Source: Pseudomonas sp. MRSN 12121 (GTDB taxonomy: Bacteria > Pseudomonadota > Gammaproteobacteria > Pseudomonadales > Pseudomonadaceae). From it: a DNA stretch of 64,000 bases. Location: the NCBI RefSeq assembly GCF_000931465.1, contig NZ_CP010892.1:1-64000 (forward strand). Direction: 5' to 3'. A program made the translations under genes and the position numbers. The notes below the pieces were generated by a model. It was not told the DNA's origin. It ran no database searches and saw only the letters and a list, made by a program, of their open reading frames with translations. Positions 30,163-40,551 of the stretch are shown here, one piece after another. How positions within the stretch are numbered: position 1 is the stretch's first letter; each line of letters starts with the position of its first letter.

Positions 30163-31731
30163 TCAATCCTCAAAACGGATCGGGCATTGCTCCGTGCCTT
30201 CGAGCTTGCGCAATTCCTCGACCACCGACGTCCGCGCACGGCGCAGGGTCAGGCTGCGGTTCTGGCGCAGCAGGCGGCGGGCTTCCTGGTGCAGCATGGT
30301 GACCCCGGAATAGTCGATGAAGTTGATCTGTCGGGCGTCGATCACCAGGCGCGGGGCTTGGCAGCGCTGGATGCGCACCTGCAGGTAGTGGCTGGCGCCG
30401 AAAAAGATCGAGCCGCCCACCCGCAGGACGTCTTCGTCGCCTTCACGCGTATGCTGCACCCGCGGCTGCGAGGTGCGCTTTAAGTAGAAGAACAGCGACG
30501 CCAGGACCCCGGCGTAGATCGCCGTCTGCAATTCCAGCAGCAAGGTGGCGACACAGGTCAGGCTCATCACCACGAACTCGGCGCGGCTGACCCGGTACAG
30601 CGCGCGAATGCCGTGATAATCCACCAGCCCCCAGCAGATCAGCAGGATGCTGCCGGCCATGGCCGGGATCGGGATATGGGCGATCAGCCCCGCCCCGGCC
30701 ACCGCGAACAGGGCCACCCACAGCGCCGAGAACACCCCGGCCAGGGGCGAACAGGCGCCGGCTTCGTAGCTCAGCCCGGAGCGGGTGAAAGAGCCGGACG
30801 ACAGGTAGCCGGAGAAGAACGCGCCGGCGATGTTCGACAGGCCCTGGGCGCGGACTTCCTGGTTGGCGTCGAGCAACTGCTCGGAGCGCGCCGACAGCGA
30901 GCGGGCGATCGACAGGCTGGTGACCAGCCCCAGCATGCCCACCGCCACGGCGCTGGGCAGCAGCCGCAGGATCATGTCCAGGTCCAGCGGTAGCGGGCTG
31001 AACGGCGGCAGCCGCCCGGTAAAGGCGCTGACCAGCTGCACCTGGCCGAACATCGCCGGCCACAGCCACACCACCAGGGCGCTGAGCACCAGGGTGATCA
31101 GCAGCGACGGCCAGCGCGGCGCCAGAAGCTTGAGGAGCACGCCGACGACCAGCGTTCCCAGGCCCAGGAGCAGCGAGGGCCTGTCCACCGCATCGAGGTG
31201 GGCGTACAGCGAGGTCAGGCTGTTCAGCGCCGTGGCCTCGCTCGGCAGGTCCAGGCCCAGCAGGTTGGGTAGTTGCCCGAGGGCGATCACCACGGCGGCG
31301 CCGAGGGTGAAGCCGAGCACCACCGAATGGGACACGAAGTTCACCAGCGCGCCGAAGCGCAACAGCCCCAGCAGCCACTGGAACACTCCCGCGAGCAGGG
31401 TCAGCAGCAGGATCAGGGTGATGTAGTCCTGGGACGCAGGCACCGCCAAGGGGCTGACGCTGGCGTAGAGGACGATGGAGATCGCCGCGGTCGGCCCGCC
31501 GATCAGGTGCCAGGAAGAGCCCCACAGGCAAGCGATCAGGACCGGCACGATGGCCGCGTACAGGCCGTACTCCGGCGGCAGGCCGGCGATCAGCGCATAG
31601 GCGATGGATTGCGGCAGCGCGAGGATCGCCCCGCTCAGGCCGACCAGCAGGTCGCGGCCGACGCTGGCGCGGGTCTGCCGCGGCAGCCAGCTCAGGAACG
31701 GCAGGAGTGAATGGCGATCGGGCCAGGCCAT
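30163..31731 (-). CDS. SulP-family anion transporter, probably choline-O-sulfate or sulfate
   Basis: The 522-residue inner-membrane protein has about ten to twelve hydrophobic segments with the SulP core (LPQSIAYALIAGLPPEYGLYAA) and a C-terminal cytoplasmic STAS domain (about 430-522, LVIDARQINFIDYSGV). SulP proteins carry sulfate, bicarbonate or related anions. It is downstream of and parallel to the choline-binding protein and choline sulfatase genes, separated by a REP pair, so it may take up choline-O-sulfate or handle the sulfate released. PAO1 has the same neighbourhood (PA0029-PA0032). The substrate is inference. Confidence 0.85.
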   Translation of the reverse strand: MAWPDRHSLLPFLSWLPRQTRASVGRDLLVGLSGAILALPQSIAYALIAGLPPEYGLYAAIVPVLIACLWGSSWHLIGGPTAAISIVLYASVSPLAVPASQDYITLILLLTLLAGVFQWLLGLLRFGALVNFVSHSVVLGFTLGAAVVIALGQLPNLLGLDLPSEATALNSLTSLYAHLDAVDRPSLLLGLGTLVVGVLLKLLAPRWPSLLITLVLSALVVWLWPAMFGQVQLVSAFTGRLPPFSPLPLDLDMILRLLPSAVAVGMLGLVTSLSIARSLSARSEQLLDANQEVRAQGLSNIAGAFFSGYLSSGSFTRSGLSYEAGACSPLAGVFSALWVALFAVAGAGLIAHIPIPAMAGSILLICWGLVDYHGIRALYRVSRAEFVVMSLTCVATLLLELQTAIYAGVLASLFFYLKRTSQPRVQHTREGDEDVLRVGGSIFFGASHYLQVRIQRCQAPRLVIDARQINFIDYSGVTMLHQEARRLLRQNRSLTLRRARTSVVEELRKLEGTEQCPIRFED

Positions 31732-31789
31732 GGGTCCTCGCGGTCGGCGTGTTCGGGGGCGTCAGGGTAAAGCATTGCCGCAGGTGCTT

Positions 31790-31898
31790 GTAGGAGCGAA
31801 GCTTGCTCGCGATGCAGGCGACGCGGTCCTTCAGAGGGACCGCGTCCGCAGGTTCTAGGGCTACTGCGTAGCCCATCGCGGACAAGCCTCGCTCCTAC
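31790..31898. repeat. REP-type inverted repeat pair overlapping the end of the choline-binding protein gene
   Basis: GTAGGAGCGAAGCTTGCTCG and CGCGGACAAGCCTCGCTCCT form the outer arms. An inner hairpin has arms ACGCGGTCC and GGACCGCGT. The right end contains the minus-strand TAG stop of the upstream gene (31897-31895). Confidence 0.82.
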
Positions 31899-32827
31899 AT
31901 ACGGGCTTGCACGGCTGGCAGGGCCTCCTTGCCGTCGCGGGTCTTCACCCCGTCCAGCCATTTTTCCAGCACCGCCGGGTTGGCCTTGATCCAGGCTTTG
32001 GCCGCCTCGGCGTTGCTGAGCTTCTTGTTGGCCACCTCGGCCATGATGCTGTTCTCCAGGTCCTGGGTGAAGCTCAGGTTGGTCAGCAGCTTGCCAACGT
32101 TCGGGCAGGCCTGGGCATAGCCCTTGCGGGTCAGGGTGTAGACGCTGCCGGTGTCGCCGAAGTATTTCTCGCCGCCCTTGAGGTAGTGCATTTTCAACTG
32201 CACGTTCATCGGGTGCGGGGTCCAGCCGAGGAACACCACGAACTTCTGCCGTTTCACCGCCCGCGAGACTTCCGCAAGCATCGCCTGCTCGCTGGACTCG
32301 ATCAGCTTCCACTGGCCGAGGTCGAATTCGTTCTTCTTGATGATCTCCTGCAACGACAGGTTGGCCGGGGCCCCGGAGCCGATGCCGTAGAGCTTCCTGT
32401 CGAACTTGTCCGCCTGCGGGTTGAGATCGTTGAAGTCATGCACGCCAGCGTCCCAGACGTAATCGGGCACCGCCAGGGTGAACTCGGTGCCGTCCAGGTT
32501 CTTCGCCAGCTGGGTGACCTCGCCGTTGGCCACGAACTTGTCGTAGAAGCCCTGTTGCGCCGGCATCCAGTTGCCCAGGAACACATCCACCTGGCCGTCC
32601 TTGAGCCCGCCGAAGATGATCGGCACCGCCAGGGTGTCGACCTTGGCCTTGTAGCCCAGGCCCTCGAGCAGAAAGCCGGCGATGGCATTGGTGGCGGCGA
32701 TGTCGCTCCAGCCCGGGTCGGCCATCTTCACGGTCTCGCAACCCTGCTCGGCCCAGGCCAGGGCCGGGATGGCGGCGCTGCCCAGCGTCAGCCACGCGAC
32801 AGCCATGCTTGTGGATAACTTTTGCAT
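31895..32827 (-). CDS. Choline-type ABC transporter substrate-binding protein (ChoX-like), no ABC partner nearby
   Basis: The 310-residue periplasmic protein has a signal peptide ending AWAEQ (about 1-26) and the OpuAC/ChoX fold; aromatic residues in DPGWSD, GNWMPA, PDYVWD and LGWTPHP may form the box that holds a quaternary amine. ATG 32827 has AAGGGGAA upstream. It lies 17 bp after betC in the same direction, so its ligand is probably choline or choline-O-sulfate. No ABC permease or ATPase gene lies nearby; it may feed a transporter encoded elsewhere. The stop TAG is inside a REP element. A DnaA box falls in the signal-peptide codons (32810-32818). Confidence 0.88.
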   Translation of the reverse strand: MQKLSTSMAVAWLTLGSAAIPALAWAEQGCETVKMADPGWSDIAATNAIAGFLLEGLGYKAKVDTLAVPIIFGGLKDGQVDVFLGNWMPAQQGFYDKFVANGEVTQLAKNLDGTEFTLAVPDYVWDAGVHDFNDLNPQADKFDRKLYGIGSGAPANLSLQEIIKKNEFDLGQWKLIESSEQAMLAEVSRAVKRQKFVVFLGWTPHPMNVQLKMHYLKGGEKYFGDTGSVYTLTRKGYAQACPNVGKLLTNLSFTQDLENSIMAEVANKKLSNAEAAKAWIKANPAVLEKWLDGVKTRDGKEALPAVQARM

Positions 32828-32844
32828 GATGTTCCCCTTAGGTT

Positions 32845-34359
32845 TTATTGGTTTTGGCAGGGTTGTGGATAACGGGCCTTGCGCTCCAGATCGTCGAGGT
32901 CGATATGGTTGCGCATGTATTGCTGGCTGGCGTCGACCAGCGGCTGGTGGTCCCAGCTCTTCAGCTTGCCGCGGCTCAGCGCGTCGGCGACGAAGCGACG
33001 GCGGCGCTGGCTGGCGAGTACTTGTTGGTGGATGGCCGGAATGTCCCATCGGGCCCGGGCTTCGCGAAGAAAATCCTCGAACAGGGGGCGATATTGCGGC
33101 GATTGGCCGAGGTCCTCGCGCTCGTGCGGGTCGTTGGCGACATCGAACAGCAGGCACGGGTCGTCTTCGCTGTAGATGAACTTGTAGCGGCCGCGGCGAA
33201 TCATCATCAGCGGGCCGACTGTGCCTTCGGCCATGTATTCGCCGAAGACTTCGTCGTGCCCGCCCTGCCCTTGCAGGTGCGGCACCAGCGAACGGCCGTC
33301 CAGCGCCAGGCCCGGTTGCAATTCTCCGCCGGCCAACTCCACCAGGGTCGGCAGCAGGTCGGCGGTCGAGACGGCCTGGCTGACGCGGCCGGCAGCGAAT
33401 TGCCCCGGCGCGCTGATCAGCAGCGGCACCCGCGCGGCCATTTCGAACCAGTGCATTTTGTACCAGAGGCCGCGCTCGCCGAGCATGTCGCCGTGATCGC
33501 CGGAGAAGATGACGATGGTGTCGTCGAGCAGCCCGGTTTCCTCCAGGGTTTCCAGGAGTTTGCCGACGTTGCTGTCGATGTAGCTGCAAGCGCCGAAATA
33601 GGCGCGCCGCGCGTCGCGGATCTTGTCCACTGGCAGCGGTTTGTCCCACAGGTCGTAGACCTTGAGCAGGCGCTGGGAGTGCGGGTCGAGATCGCCCTGG
33701 GGCGGCGTCTGCGGCAGCGGGATGTCCGCGTCGCGGTAGAGGTCCCAGAACGCCTTGGGAATGGTGTAGGGATCGTGCGGGTGGGTCATCGACACGGTCA
33801 GGCAGAACGGCCGGTCGCCGTCTTCACGCACATGGTCGAACAGGTATTGGCGGGCCTTGAACACCACCTCTTCGTCGAAATCCAGCTGGTTGGTGCGCAC
33901 GCACGGCCCGGCTTGCAGCACCGAGGACATGTTGTGGTACCAGCTCGGGCGCACGTCCGGTTCGTCCCAGTTCACCGCCCAGCCATAGTCGGCCGGGTAG
34001 ATATCGCTGGTCAGGCGTTCCTCGTAGCCGTGCAACTGGTCCGGGCCGCAGAAATGCATCTTGCCCGAGAGCGCGGTGCGGTAGCCCAGGCGGCGCAGGT
34101 AATGGGCATAGGTCGGGACGTCGGCGGGAAACTCGGCGGCGTTGTCGTAGGCGCCGATCTTGCTCGGCAACTGCCCGCTGACCAGGGTGAAGCGCGACGG
34201 GGCGCACAACGGGCTGTTGCAGTAGGCGGCGTCGAATACCACGCCTTGCGCGGCGAGGCGGCCCAGGTGCGGCAGCTGGATGGGCGACGGACCGTAGAAC
34301 GGCAACAGTGGCGCGGCCATCTGGTCGGCCATGATGAAAAGAATGTTCTTGCGCTTCAT
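32845..34359 (-). CDS. betC: Choline-sulfatase
   Basis: BetC hydrolyses choline-O-sulfate to choline and sulfate, giving carbon, nitrogen, sulfur and the glycine-betaine precursor. The 504-residue alkaline-phosphatase-fold sulfatase has N-terminal metal ligand D12 in MADQM, the formylglycine precursor C52 in LCAPSR (CXPXR motif) and FSGDHGDMLGE. No signal peptide is visible, so it is cytoplasmic and needs its substrate imported. It is divergent from the LysR gene and followed by the choline-binding protein and SulP genes. A DnaA box lies in its last codons (32864-32872). Confidence 0.95.
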   Translation of the reverse strand: MKRKNILFIMADQMAAPLLPFYGPSPIQLPHLGRLAAQGVVFDAAYCNSPLCAPSRFTLVSGQLPSKIGAYDNAAEFPADVPTYAHYLRRLGYRTALSGKMHFCGPDQLHGYEERLTSDIYPADYGWAVNWDEPDVRPSWYHNMSSVLQAGPCVRTNQLDFDEEVVFKARQYLFDHVREDGDRPFCLTVSMTHPHDPYTIPKAFWDLYRDADIPLPQTPPQGDLDPHSQRLLKVYDLWDKPLPVDKIRDARRAYFGACSYIDSNVGKLLETLEETGLLDDTIVIFSGDHGDMLGERGLWYKMHWFEMAARVPLLISAPGQFAAGRVSQAVSTADLLPTLVELAGGELQPGLALDGRSLVPHLQGQGGHDEVFGEYMAEGTVGPLMMIRRGRYKFIYSEDDPCLLFDVANDPHEREDLGQSPQYRPLFEDFLREARARWDIPAIHQQVLASQRRRRFVADALSRGKLKSWDHQPLVDASQQYMRNHIDLDDLERKARYPQPCQNQ

Positions 34360-34371
34360 CTATTCGCGGCA

Positions 34372-34395
34372 TTCCATAGTAGGAAGTTATGGGAA
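34372..34395. promoter_or_regulatory. Imperfect inverted repeat in the betC / LysR intergenic region
   Basis: TTCCATA at 34372-34378 and TATGGGAA at 34388-34395 form an imperfect inverted repeat just before the betC start, within the 114-bp divergent region. LysR-type regulators usually bind such dyads, so this is a candidate operator for the adjacent regulator. Confidence 0.3.
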
Positions 34396-34473
34396 AGTGC
34401 TGCGATCGAGCATGTAACCCGCGCCTTTTGTGGTAAAGCCCCCGTGCGGCAATGACTAGGATAAGTGCAGCTT

Positions 34474-35424
34474 ATGTATGAAGCCCTTGGCGACCTGTCT
34501 TTGGACCTGTTCCGCGTATTCGAGGCGGCGGCGCGCCAGCGCAGCTTTACCGCCGCCGCGGTGGAGCTGGGCACCACCCAGCCCGCCATCAGCCAGCAGA
34601 TCAAGCGGTTGGAGGAGCAACTCGGCACCCGGCTGTTCGACCGCATCTATCGCGGCATCGAACTGACCGAGGCCGGCCATCTGCTGTTCGAGCAGGTGCA
34701 GGCCGGTTTGCAGAGCATCGACAGCGGCCTGAGCGCCATCACGGCCCAGCATCAGCATGAGGTGCTGCAAGTGGCTACCGATTTCGCCTTCGCCGCCTAT
34801 TGGCTGATGCCGCGCCTGCATCGCTTCCACGCGGCCAACCCGCAGGTGGATGTGAGCCTGGTCTCCAGCGAGCGCAGCCACAACATGCTGCGCACCGATA
34901 TCGATGTGGCGGTGCTGTTTGGCGATGGCCGTTTCAGGCAGGGCGAAAGCCACTGGCTGTTCAGTGAGGAAGTGTTTCCGGTGTGCAGCCCGCTGTTGCT
35001 CAAGGAGCGGCCATTGCCCTTGCCCGCCGGCATGCTGCTGGAGTTTCCCTTGCTGCACCTGCGCGGCGAAAGCAGCAGTCACTGGTTCGACTGGAGCGGC
35101 GTATTCCGCGAGCTGGGGATCGCCACCCCGCCGGCACCGGGGCAACTGCGTTTCGACAACTACACCCTGCTGATCCAGGCGGCGATCGGCGGCCAGGGCG
35201 TGGCCATCGGCTGGCGCCACTTGGTGGATGACCTGCTGGCGCAAGGCCTGCTGTGCCGGCCGATCAGCGAAACTGTGATCTCCCGCTACGGCTACTACGT
35301 GGTCCTGCCCCAGCGCAAACGGCGCGGGCCGCTGATCCAGCGCTTCTTCGACTGGTTGATGGCCGAACAGGCGGACAGCGCCCAGTCGCTCAAGGGGGTG
35401 TCGCTGCCCTCCATCGCCCTGTAG
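34474..35424 (+). CDS. LysR-family regulator of choline sulfate utilisation
   Basis: The 316-residue protein has an N-terminal winged HTH (about 8-66, FTAAAVELGTTQPAISQQIKRLEEQLGTRLFDR) and a LysR effector-binding domain. It is divergent from betC, the classic layout for a regulator of its neighbour, and matches the PAO1 PA0032 position. ATG 34474 is preferred; a GTG at 34465 in the same frame lies too close to the AGGATAAG ribosome site. Control of betC is inferred from position. Confidence 0.9.
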   Translation: MYEALGDLSLDLFRVFEAAARQRSFTAAAVELGTTQPAISQQIKRLEEQLGTRLFDRIYRGIELTEAGHLLFEQVQAGLQSIDSGLSAITAQHQHEVLQVATDFAFAAYWLMPRLHRFHAANPQVDVSLVSSERSHNMLRTDIDVAVLFGDGRFRQGESHWLFSEEVFPVCSPLLLKERPLPLPAGMLLEFPLLHLRGESSSHWFDWSGVFRELGIATPPAPGQLRFDNYTLLIQAAIGGQGVAIGWRHLVDDLLAQGLLCRPISETVISRYGYYVVLPQRKRRGPLIQRFFDWLMAEQADSAQSLKGVSLPSIAL

Positions 35425-35438
35425 ACGCAGCCGGAGCC

Positions 35439-36104
35439 TCAGCCTTGGGCGAGCGTATCGACGAACTGCACGTGCTCGCGCAGGTGCAGGTTGAGGCGCA
35501 ATTCGTCGTTGATGCCGATGGCCACGCCGTTGAGGCGCCGCAGGGGTTCGGCGAGCCCCGGTTCGAGGCTGCTGCTCACCTGGTTGAAGTGCTCGATACC
35601 CAGCCCGGGCAGGCCGGCTGGAGCGTTGACCAGGGTCCAGTCCAGCGGGCTGGCGTGCAACGCGGCGAGTATCTCCTGGGCGACTTCCCGGGGCAGGCTG
35701 GCAGCGGGCGCCGGATTCGGATTGTCGAGGACGGCGAAGTCTCCCACCAGGATCAGGCGCCGGATCGCGGCGGCCTGCAGGCCTGCGACCAGCGCCGCCA
35801 CGGCGCGTGCCTGGTCCTGCGGCGCGCAGGCCTGCCCCGCTGTGACGCTGCCGGGCAGTTGCGGTGCGTCCAGCAGGCAGATCACCGCCGAGCTGCCGGC
35901 GACGCTGCGTTTCACCTGCTGCGGGTCGAACAGGCTGCCGCCCTTGGTGCGCAAGCCGGGACGCGGCGCCAGAGCGGTAAGGTCGTCGAGGATGGCGATG
36001 ACTTCGTGCTGGCGCCGCAGGCTTTCAGCCATCAGCGCGCTGCCCAGGCTGCTCATGGCGCCGTAGAGCACCAGCTTGACCGCTGGGGTTTCAGCATTTT
36101 TCAT
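35439..36104 (-). CDS. NAD(P)-dependent NmrA/SDR-like oxidoreductase
   Basis: The 221-residue protein has an N-terminal Rossmann motif (YGAMSSLGSAL, GXXSXXG type) and the layout of atypical short-chain dehydrogenases of the NmrA/NAD(P)-binding group: LVGDFAVLDN as a strand-4/5 region and a C-terminal substrate part. The catalytic Tyr-X3-Lys is not obvious, so it may bind dinucleotide without classic dehydrogenase activity. It converges with the LysR gene and is divergent from the DOPA-dioxygenase-like gene. The substrate is unknown. Confidence 0.72.
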   Translation of the reverse strand: MKNAETPAVKLVLYGAMSSLGSALMAESLRRQHEVIAILDDLTALAPRPGLRTKGGSLFDPQQVKRSVAGSSAVICLLDAPQLPGSVTAGQACAPQDQARAVAALVAGLQAAAIRRLILVGDFAVLDNPNPAPAASLPREVAQEILAALHASPLDWTLVNAPAGLPGLGIEHFNQVSSSLEPGLAEPLRRLNGVAIGINDELRLNLHLREHVQFVDTLAQG

Positions 36105-36184
36105 GGCTTGGCTCGTTTCTTTACACTGTCTGGGTTATGACCCGGGGGCTGTCGCCAGGGTTCGACTTTGTCACGAGGGATTGC

Positions 36185-36511
36185 ATGCAACGCATCAAGG
36201 GCTATCACGCCCACGTCTATTTCGACGCCGACACCATCGATCAGGCCCGTGCCCTGTGCGAGCAGGCGGCGCAGTTGTTCCCGCTGCAAATGGGCCGGGT
36301 GCATGAGCGCCCTGTCGGGCCGCATCCGGACTGGAGCTGCCAGCTGGCATTCGAGCCGCAGTACCTGGGCGTGGTGCTGCCGTGGTTGGCGCTCAACCGC
36401 AACGGGCTGGTGGTGTTCCTGCACCCGGATACCGGCGACGATCTGAAGGATCACACGGAGCATGCGGTGTGGATGGGGGCGGTCAGGCCGCTGGACCTGT
36501 CGATTTTCTGA
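36185..36511 (+). CDS. DOPA 4,5-dioxygenase-family protein
   Basis: The 108-residue protein matches the small DOPA-dioxygenase family with conserved His in YHAHVYFD near the N-terminus, a VGPHPDWSCQLAF segment and VFLHPDTGDDLKDHTEHAVWMG near the C-terminus. These His and Asp residues are the likely metal ligands for an extradiol-type ring cleavage. ATG 36185 has GAGGGA upstream. The bacterial substrate is unknown. Confidence 0.8.
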   Translation: MQRIKGYHAHVYFDADTIDQARALCEQAAQLFPLQMGRVHERPVGPHPDWSCQLAFEPQYLGVVLPWLALNRNGLVVFLHPDTGDDLKDHTEHAVWMGAVRPLDLSIF

Positions 36512-36522
36512 GCGGTTGGTCC

Positions 36523-36576
36523 GTAGGGGCGAGCGGGCCGTGTCGGCCCTATCGCACGCAAGCTGTGCTCCTACAG
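36523..36576. repeat. REP-type inverted repeat
   Basis: GTAGGGGCGAGCGGGCC and CGCAAGCTGTGCTCCTACAG form a short, somewhat degenerate pair between converging genes. Confidence 0.65.
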
Positions 36577-36585
36577 GGTGGGGGA

Positions 36586-37053
36586 TCAGTACAGCACGTT
36601 ATCCAGGATCTCGTAGACGATCCCGGTGCCTACCGCGATCAGCACGATATCGGCGCCCATGCGCCGCCATTCGTAGCCCTGGTAATACGGCAGGTGCGCC
36701 AGGGCGCGGTTGTCCAGGCGCTCGCCGTAGTAGCCGCGAGGCAAGGGCTGGCCGCGTACCAGCAGGACGCCGCGGGGCGGCGGCGCGCCACGCACGAAGT
36801 AGGCGTGGTTGTCGCGAATGACCTCGCGCACCGGCCCGAAGTCCCGTGGCGGGCCGCCCCGACGATCGGCCTGCGGGCCGCGATGTTCGTCGCCACGGTT
36901 ATCCCCGCGATAGTCCCTTCGGTCGTCGTAGCGACCCTGCTGCGGGCCGCCGCGATCGTGGTCGTCACGTGGGTCCGCGAGCGCATGCAGCAGCGGGCTG
37001 GCGCCGAGCATCAGCACGCCGAGGCCGGCGATCAGGCGTTTGGGCATTTTCAT
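36586..37053 (-). CDS. RcnB-like periplasmic protein
   Basis: The 155-residue protein has a signal peptide (about 1-26, LIAGLGVLMLGASPLLHALA), a low-complexity middle rich in Asp, Arg, Gly and His, and a C-terminal RcnB-type domain (LPRGYYGERLD, YEWRRMGADIVLIAVGTGIVYEIL). RcnB in E. coli is a periplasmic factor in nickel/cobalt balance, but most family members are uncharacterised. ATG 37053 with GAGGT upstream is preferred over the longer frame. It lies downstream of the trpA terminator on the same strand and is probably its own unit. Confidence 0.75.
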   Translation of the reverse strand: MKMPKRLIAGLGVLMLGASPLLHALADPRDDHDRGGPQQGRYDDRRDYRGDNRGDEHRGPQADRRGGPPRDFGPVREVIRDNHAYFVRGAPPPRGVLLVRGQPLPRGYYGERLDNRALAHLPYYQGYEWRRMGADIVLIAVGTGIVYEILDNVLY

Positions 37054-37075
37054 GGGATTTACCTCAGGCACGAAC

Positions 37076-37111
37076 AACAAAAAGGGGCTCGGAACCTGGT
37101 TCCGAACCCCT
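37076..37111 (-). terminator. Terminator of the trpBA transcript (minus strand)
   Basis: On the minus strand AGGGGTTCGGAAC and GTTCCGAGCCCCT pair with one mismatch around a 3-nt loop, followed by TTTTTGTTG. It lies 62 bp after the trpA stop. Confidence 0.85.
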
Positions 37112-37172
37112 GGGTCTTGCTGCTTAGTCTGTGGCTGGCGAGGCTAATTCCTCTGTATCAGGAACTTTACCC

Positions 37173-37984
37173 TCAGCTGACACGCGCCTGACGTACCCCT
37201 TCGGCCAGCGAGGCACAGAGGCTCAAGACGCCGTCCACCGCCTGCTCCGGGCTGGCGGCATTGGCGATCTGGTCGATCAGCGCCGAGCCCACCACCACCC
37301 CGTCGGCCAGGCGCGCGATGGCCGCGGCCTGCTCCGGGGTGCGGATGCCGAAGCCGATGCTGATCGGCAGCTCGGTGTGGCGTCGCAGGCGGGTCACCGC
37401 CTCTTCCACGTGCTCCAGGGTGGCGGAACCGGCCCCGGTCACACCGGCCACGGAGACGTAGTAGACGAACCCCGAGCTGCCGTTCAGCACTTTCGGCAGG
37501 CGCGCGTCGTCGGTGGTCGGCGTGGTCAGGCGGATGAAGTCGATGCCGGCGGCCTGGGACGGGTCGCACAGCTCGGCGTTGTGCTCGGGCGGTATGTCCA
37601 CCACGATCAGGCCGTCGACCCCGGCTTCCTTGGCTTCGGCGATGAAGCGCGGCACACCGTAGTGGTGGATCGGGTTGAAGTAGCCCATCAGCACCAGTGG
37701 GGTCTGGTCGTTGCCGGCGCGGAACTCGCGAACCATCTGCAGGGTTTTCGCCAGGTTCTGCTTCGCCGCCAGGGCGCGGATGTTGGCCAGCTGGATCGCC
37801 GGGCCGTCGGCCATCGGGTCGGTGAAGGGCATGCCCAGTTCGATCACGTCGGCGCCGGCGGCCGGCAGGCCCTTGAGGATCGCCAGGGAGGCATCGTAGC
37901 CAGGGTCGCCGGCGGTGACGAAGGTCACCAGGGCGGCGCGGTTCTGTTGCTTGAGTTCGGCAAAGCGCGTTTGCAGGCGGCTCA

Positions 37985-37985
<1 letters not shown>
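37173..37985 (-). CDS. trpA: Tryptophan synthase alpha subunit
   Basis: TrpA cleaves indole-3-glycerol phosphate and channels indole to TrpB. The 270-residue TIM-barrel protein has catalytic E49 and D60 in [14 protein letters not shown]. The start at 37985 overlaps the trpB stop (TGATG), which rules out the longer upstream frame. The trpB-trpA pair is divergent from its activator gene trpI. Confidence 0.98.
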
Positions 37986-39265
<1,280 letters not shown>

Positions 39266-39334
39266 CTACCCCTGACGCCCGAGGCTGAAAACCGATAAGA
39301 TCGCCACAACCTGTCAGGAAAACTCACCTATCCC

Positions 39335-40228
39335 ATGAGCCACGACCTGCCCCCGCTGAACGCCCTCCGGGCCTTCGAAGCCACTGCCCGCCTGAACAGC
39401 GTCAGCCAGGCGGCCGAGCAGCTGCATGTTACCCACGGTGCCGTCAGCCGGCAGTTGAAGCTGCTCGAAGAGCACCTGGGGCTGAGCCTGTTCGTCAAGG
39501 AAGGCCGCGGCCTGAAACTCACAGATGCCGGGGTGCGCCTGCGGGATGTCAGCGGCGATGCGTTCGAGCGCTTGCGGGCGGTCTGCGCCGAGCTGACCCA
39601 GAGCACCGCCGACGCGCCTTTCGTGCTCGGTTGCTCCGGCAGCCTGCTGGCGCGCTGGTTCATCCCGCGGCTGGGGCGATTGAATGCCGACCTGCCGGAT
39701 CTGCGGCTGCACCTGTCGGCCGGCGAAGGCGACCTCGACCCGCGCCGGCCCGGGCTGGACGCCCTGCTGGTGTTCGCCGAGCCGCCGTGGCCGGCGGACA
39801 TGCAGGTCTACGAGCTGGCCAGTGAGTGTATCGGCCCGGTGCTCAGCCCGCGGTACAGCCGTTACGAGGCATTGCGCCAGGCGCCCCCCGATGCCTTGCT
39901 GGGCGAGGCGCTGCTGCAGACCACCTCGCGTCCGCAGGCCTGGCCCAGCTGGGCACGGCAAAACGGCATCGACGCCGGGGCATTGAAGTTCGGGCAGGGG
40001 TTCGAGCATTTGTATTATTTGCTGGAGGCGGCGGTCGCCGGGCTGGGGGTGGCAATCGCGCCGCAGCCGCTGGTGGCCGAGGACCTGCGGGCCGGACGCC
40101 TGGTTGCCCCGTGGGGCTTCTGCGAAACCCCGGGGCAACTGGCGTTGTGGCTACCCAAGCGCGCCGCGGATGGGCGCGCCCGGCAACTGGCGCAGTGGTT
40201 GCGGAACGAGCTGCGCCAGGCGCTTTAA
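39335..40228 (+). CDS. trpI: LysR-family activator of trpBA
   Basis: The 297-residue protein has an N-terminal HTH ([27 protein letters not shown]) and a LysR effector domain. It is divergent from trpB, as in all pseudomonads, where TrpI activates trpBA when indoleglycerol phosphate accumulates. The last four bases overlap the end of the converging ElaB/YqjD-like gene. Confidence 0.96.
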   Translation: MSHDLPPLNALRAFEATARLNSVSQAAEQLHVTHGAVSRQLKLLEEHLGLSLFVKEGRGLKLTDAGVRLRDVSGDAFERLRAVCAELTQSTADAPFVLGCSGSLLARWFIPRLGRLNADLPDLRLHLSAGEGDLDPRRPGLDALLVFAEPPWPADMQVYELASECIGPVLSPRYSRYEALRQAPPDALLGEALLQTTSRPQAWPSWARQNGIDAGALKFGQGFEHLYYLLEAAVAGLGVAIAPQPLVAEDLRAGRLVAPWGFCETPGQLALWLPKRAADGRARQLAQWLRNELRQAL

Positions 40229-40551
40229 TCGCCGCGTTTGCACAGCAGGTAGGCCGCCAGCAGGCCCAGCGCGCCTACGGCGACGCCGGCGGTGGTCCAG
40301 GGGTGCTGCTGGGCGTAATCGCGGGTGGCGATCCCGGTTTCGCGGGTTTTCACTTTGACTTCTTCATAGGCATCGCTGAGCAGGCTGCGCGAATGTTTCA
40401 GCGCGTTCTCGGCGTTGCTTTTCAGCGTCTTGAGGGTTTTGCGTGATTCGTCCGAAGCATCGTCCTTCAGGCTTTCGAGCGACTTGAGCAGACTCTCGAT
40501 CTCGGCTTCCATGCTTTCCAGTGAGGCTTTGCGTAGCGAAGTGTTGGCCAT
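40225..40551 (-). CDS. ElaB/YqjD/DUF883-family membrane-anchored protein
   Basis: The 108-residue protein is mostly charged helix (about 5-75, likely coiled coil) and ends in one membrane helix ([19 protein letters not shown], about 84-102). YqjD and ElaB of E. coli are inner-membrane proteins that bind ribosomes in stationary phase; a similar role here is possible. ATG 40551 has AGGAGA upstream, making the longer frame unnecessary. It converges with trpI by 4 bp and is divergent from the dodecin gene. Confidence 0.85.
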   Translation of the reverse strand: MANTSLRKASLESMEAEIESLLKSLESLKDDASDESRKTLKTLKSNAENALKHSRSLLSDAYEEVKVKTRETGIATRDYAQQHPWTTAGVAVGALGLLAAYLLCKRGD

